From Acidobacteriota bacterium (GTDB lineage: Bacteria; Acidobacteriota; Vicinamibacteria; Vicinamibacterales; Vicinamibacteraceae): a stretch of DNA of 6,599 nucleotides. Below, one piece after another: positions 1-6,599 of this stretch. The stretch is taken from positions 1 to 6,599 of the forward strand of contig JACDAO010000008.1 of assembly GCA_013695405.1 (NCBI GenBank). The letters run 5' to 3'. Position numbers and translations under genes: made by a program. The notes below the pieces were generated by a model. That model saw nothing but the letters and a program-made list of their open reading frames with translations, had not been told where the DNA came from and searched no databases. Numbering within the stretch: the first letter of the stretch is position 1; every line of letters starts with the position of its first letter.

Positions 1-348
1 TCCCTCGAGGAAGCGATCGAGGGCGTCGGGCGCCAGCGCCGTGGTGCCGCCGCTGCGCATCAGCGAACCGGTCAGTCCAGCCAGACCGGTCTTCTCTACC
101 GGTTCGAGCAGGCCGCCGGTGCGCAGCCGCGCCGAGACGCTGATCAACGGCAAGTCGTGATCCTCCATCACCAGCAGCACCAGGCCATTGGGCAGCACCG
201 TGCGCGAGGGCTTGGGCAGCGAGAAGGAAGGCAACGCCGGATACTCGAGGTCGCCGATCGTCGCCACCTGTGCGTTGGCCAGCAGGGGGGCGCTCAACAG
301 CGCCAGCAGCAGCACGAGGCGCGCCGCGCGGGGCCGACTCGAAGTCAT
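1..348 (-). CDS. Secreted M16-family peptidase-like protein, non-catalytic subunit (5' part only)
   Basis: This is the first 116 codons of a gene that continues past the left edge; the stop codon is not in the window. The start is an ATG at 348-346, preceded by GGGAGG at 360-355 with a 6-nt spacer. Residues 1-26 look like a Sec signal peptide: arginines at 5, 7 and 10, a leucine-rich core, and a likely cut after Ala-Asn-Ala before Q27. The fold follows M16 peptidases, with LPNGL at 52-56 and a strand ending in RLRTGG near 74-79. The segment TGLAGLTGSLMRSGGT (87-102) aligns with the family's GLAHxxEHMxFKGT. There, HxxEH has become G91-L-T-G-S95, so both histidines and the glutamate are missing. 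I infer a non-catalytic partner for the upstream zinc peptidase, comparable to R/Y-type subunits such as Sphingomonas SPH2682 or the alpha chain of mitochondrial processing peptidase. The ATG overlaps the upstream stop as ATGA, which implies translational coupling. Its C-terminal domain cannot be inspected here. Confidence 0.85.
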   Translation of the reverse strand, partial: MTSSRPRAARLVLLLALLSAPLLANAQVATIGDLEYPALPSFSLPKPSRTVLPNGLVLLVMEDHDLPLISVSARLRTGGLLEPVEKTGLAGLTGSLMRSGGTTALAPDALDRFLEG

Positions 349-1886
349 CGCGTACCTCCCGTCGACGCGGCGGCCGGCGCGGCGTCGTTCTCGAGCCGCG
401 CCACCGTCCGGTTCGCGGGCTTGAACACGTCACCCGAAACCCGACGGATGTCGGCCTTGGTGACCGCTTCCATCCGCACGACGTAGCGGAACAGCTCGCG
501 CCAGTCGCCGGTCAGCGTGTGATACGTGACCAGCTGGGAGGCGAGGCCCGAATCGCTGTCCAGCGATCGAATCAGGTCTGCCTTCGCCCGGGTCTTGAAG
601 CGGGTCAACTCCTCGTCGGTCACATCCTCGGTGATCATCCGCGACAACTCGGCCCTTAGCGCCTCGGCGACCTTGTCGGTGGTGACACCACGGGCCGGCA
701 CCGCCAGCGCCAGGAACAGGTGCGGGTACTTGACGCCAGGCAACCCGCCCCCGACCTGGGCCTGCACGGCCAGCTTCTGCTTCTCGACCAGCGACGTGTA
801 CAGCCGAGAGGTCCGGCCGCGGCCGAGGATCTCGGCAATCGCGTCGTAGACCGGCTCGTCGGGGTGCATCGCCGACGGCTTGTGGTACGCCTCGATGTAG
901 AACGGCTGCGCCTTCTCGCGCAGTGTCACCGACAGCTCGGCGGCCTGCGGCGGCTCGAATGTGCGCAGCGCGGGCGGCTTGCCAGCTGCCGGCAGACGCC
1001 CGAAGTACTTGTCCAGCACGGGGATGATCTCGCTCGCCTTCACGTTGCCGACGATCGCAGTCACCATGTTGGCGGGCGTGTAGTACGTGCGGAAGAACTG
1101 CTCGGCATCGGTCATCGTGAAGCGCTGCAGGTCGCTCATGTAGCCGACCGTCGGCTGCTTGTACGGGTGCGCGAGGAATGCCGTGGCCAGCAGCCGCTCG
1201 ATCAGCCGGCCGATCGGCTGGCTCTCGGTGCGCTGCCGCCGCTCCTCCATCACCACGTCGCGCTCCTTGTAGAACTCCCGGAACACCGGGTGGATGAAGC
1301 GCTCGGACTCGAGGTAGGCAAACAGCTCGAACTTGTTGCTCGGCAGCGAGTAGTAATAGGTCGTTGCCTCCGCGCTCGTGCTGGCGTTGAGGCCCACGCC
1401 GCCCTCGCGTGAGAGGGCCTCGTCGAAGGCGTTGGGCACCACGTACTGCTGCGCCGCGGTCTGCTTTTCCTTGAACACCGCGTGCAGGCGCTCGACCTCC
1501 GCCTGGTCCGGCTTCACGGCTGCCCGCGCCAGTTCATACGCCAGGTACGCCTGCTCCAGTTCCACGAGGGCGGTCTTCTCGCGCGCGAAGTCGGTCGTGC
1601 CGAGCCGTGGCGTCCCCTTGAACGCCATGTGTTCGAACATGTGGGCCAGGCCGGTGATGCCCGGGACCTCCTGCGCCGACCCGACGTCGACGCGGGTGGC
1701 AAAGGAGAACACCGGCGCACCCTGGCGCTCGACGATCAGGAAGGTGTACCCGTTCGGCAGGGTGTGCACGGTGGTGCGCTTCTCGAACGACGCGAGGTCC
1801 TGGGCCGCCGCCGGGGCGGCCGCCAGACTGGTCGCCGAGAGCGCCGCCGCACACAGGCCACGCCAGCAAGACTGAAGACGCGACAT
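345..1886 (-). CDS. Secreted M16-family (pitrilysin/insulinase-like) zinc metallopeptidase, catalytic subunit
   Basis: The protein has 513 residues. Residues 1-28 form a signal peptide: R3 and R9, an alanine/leucine core, and a cut after AAA before Q29. No lipobox is seen, so it should be soluble in the periplasm or secreted. The N-terminal M16 domain has LPNGY (43-47) and GLAHMFEHMAFKGT (79-92), giving zinc ligands H82 and H86 and catalytic E85. The third ligand is probably E215 in ERDVVMEERR, with E208 matching E182 of insulin-degrading enzyme. H86 and E215 are 129 residues apart rather than about 75, because of a charged, probably helical insertion at about 101-160. The C-terminal M16 domain (about 265-500) contains GRGRTSRLYTSLVEKQKLAV, where the usual Arg and Tyr are V367 and V374. 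I infer that the Arg/Tyr pair is supplied by the protein encoded just downstream. An upstream in-frame extension to 1994 was rejected: the chosen ATG has AGGAG 8 nt before it and directly precedes the signal peptide. The physiological substrate is unknown; peptides or misfolded periplasmic proteins are plausible. Confidence 0.93.
   Translation of the reverse strand: MSRLQSCWRGLCAAALSATSLAAAPAAAQDLASFEKRTTVHTLPNGYTFLIVERQGAPVFSFATRVDVGSAQEVPGITGLAHMFEHMAFKGTPRLGTTDFAREKTALVELEQAYLAYELARAAVKPDQAEVERLHAVFKEKQTAAQQYVVPNAFDEALSREGGVGLNASTSAEATTYYYSLPSNKFELFAYLESERFIHPVFREFYKERDVVMEERRQRTESQPIGRLIERLLATAFLAHPYKQPTVGYMSDLQRFTMTDAEQFFRTYYTPANMVTAIVGNVKASEIIPVLDKYFGRLPAAGKPPALRTFEPPQAAELSVTLREKAQPFYIEAYHKPSAMHPDEPVYDAIAEILGRGRTSRLYTSLVEKQKLAVQAQVGGGLPGVKYPHLFLALAVPARGVTTDKVAEALRAELSRMITEDVTDEELTRFKTRAKADLIRSLDSDSGLASQLVTYHTLTGDWRELFRYVVRMEAVTKADIRRVSGDVFKPANRTVARLENDAAPAAASTGGTR
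355..360 (-). promoter_or_regulatory. Ribosome binding site of the second M16 gene
   Basis: GGGAGG lies 6 nt before the ATG at 348. It sits inside the last codons of the upstream peptidase gene, whose TGA overlaps this ATG as ATGA. A good Shine-Dalgarno sequence plus a 4-bp overlap suggests coupled translation and near-equal production of the two M16 chains. Confidence 0.75.
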
Positions 1887-1892
1887 CGGCAA

Positions 1893-1924
1893 GGCTCCTG
1901 TAGGTTGGAGCCGGCACGGCTCCA
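1893..1924 (-). promoter_or_regulatory. Leader with two mutually exclusive hairpins over the ribosome binding site (candidate)
   Basis: Read on the minus strand, the leader holds three related 6-mers: GGAGCC (1923-1918), GGCTCC (1912-1907) and GGAGCC (1898-1893). The first and second form a perfect 8-bp stem, TGGAGCCG with CGGCTCCA, around a TGC loop (1924-1906). The second and third form a 6-bp stem with an 8-nt loop that covers the Shine-Dalgarno sequence at 1899-1895. The two folds share the middle element and cannot coexist. The upstream hairpin looks stronger, so the default would leave the ribosome site free. The pairing is seen directly; a regulatory role is inference. No known riboswitch class was recognised. 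Confidence 0.4.
1895..1899 (-). promoter_or_regulatory. Ribosome binding site of the M16 zinc peptidase
   Basis: AGGAG lies 8 nt before the ATG at 1886. It decides the start against two in-frame upstream ATGs, at 1931 and 1994, neither of which has such a site. Four of its five bases belong to a GGAGCC element that can pair with an upstream GGCTCC (see the leader entry), so the site may be covered in some folds. Confidence 0.8.
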
Positions 1925-1929
1925 CGTCC

Positions 1930-1960
1930 ATTATGACGACCGGCGGCGCGGTTCGGTCAG
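1930..1960 (-). promoter_or_regulatory. Weak sigma-70-type promoter candidate for the M16 pair
   Basis: CATAAT at 1935-1930 matches 5 of 6 bases of the -10 consensus, in the only AT-rich patch of the gap. The best upstream element is CTGACC at 1960-1955, which shares TGAC with the -35 consensus but at a long 19-nt spacing. Transcription would begin near 1923, giving a leader of about 37 nt. A start there would remove or shorten the first arm of the leader hairpin. Read-through from rpoC remains possible. Confidence 0.3.
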
Positions 1961-1972
1961 CGCCGGTTCCCG

Positions 1973-2018
1973 CACACACGACGGGCGGGACCATTGCGGC
2001 CCCGCCCGTTCGTGCGTG
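1973..2018 (-). terminator. GC-rich hairpin after rpoC, terminator-like but without a U-tract
   Basis: A perfect 9-bp stem pairs ACGGGCGGG (2009-2001 on the minus strand) with CCCGCCCGT (1989-1981), around an 11-nt loop. Past one bulged base at 2010 the stem continues with CACGCACG against CGTGTGTG, which is 7 Watson-Crick pairs and one A-C mismatch. The whole structure spans 2018-1973 and begins 15 nt after the rpoC stop. No run of T follows on either strand, so it is not a textbook intrinsic terminator. It could protect the 3' end of rpoBC mRNA, cause pausing, or terminate weakly. It lies between the polymerase operon and the peptidase genes, as a boundary element would. Confidence 0.5.
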
Positions 2019-2033
2019 TCTGCGCCGGTGGCC

Positions 2034-6251
<4,218 letters not shown>

Positions 6252-6257
6252 TGTGCG

Positions 6258-6599
<342 letters not shown>

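Noticed and set aside
157..1412. Several plus-strand open frames of about 100-230 codons opposite the M16 genes
   Set aside because: They are His/Arg/Gln-rich shadows of the minus-strand genes, overlap each other, and show no recognisable domain.
345..1994. Longer form of the M16 peptidase starting at the ATG at 1994 or 1931
   Set aside because: The extra 36 residues resemble no M16 sequence and would hide the signal peptide. The 1994 start falls inside the hairpin loop, and neither upstream ATG has a Shine-Dalgarno sequence, unlike the ATG at 1886.

Overview
The window is ordinary bacterial chromosome, roughly two-thirds G+C by eye, and every gene I can support is on the minus strand. From right to left, in transcription order, it holds the 3' end of rpoB, the complete rpoC, a 147-bp gap, a complete secreted M16-family zinc peptidase, and the 5' end of a second secreted M16-family protein that runs off the left edge. 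Coding density is very high, and no stretch over 300 bases lacks a gene.

RpoC is 1405 residues long, almost the length of the E. coli protein, and carries the large trigger-loop insertion (SI3). Together with high GC and an M16 protein whose sequence style I recall from acidobacterial genomes, this suggests an Acidobacteriota-like bacterium, possibly of the Vicinamibacteria type. A proteobacterium cannot be excluded. Signal peptides on both M16 proteins suit a diderm cell with a periplasm.

The rpoB and rpoC genes are 6 bp apart and form the usual RNA polymerase operon. The gap after rpoC contains a strong GC-rich hairpin without a U-tract, a weak promoter candidate, and a short leader. In that leader three complementary 6-mers could form two mutually exclusive hairpins, one of which would cover the Shine-Dalgarno sequence of the peptidase. 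The two M16 genes overlap by 4 bp (ATGA). The first chain has the complete zinc site but lacks the usual C-terminal Arg/Tyr pair. The second has lost the zinc site, at least in the visible part. This is the pattern of a two-chain M16 peptidase working outside the cytoplasm.

I found no mobile element, CRISPR array, tRNA, rRNA or clearly new system. The items most worth a second look are the M16 pair with its divided active site, the possible leader switch, and the proline-run and acidic tail of RpoC.
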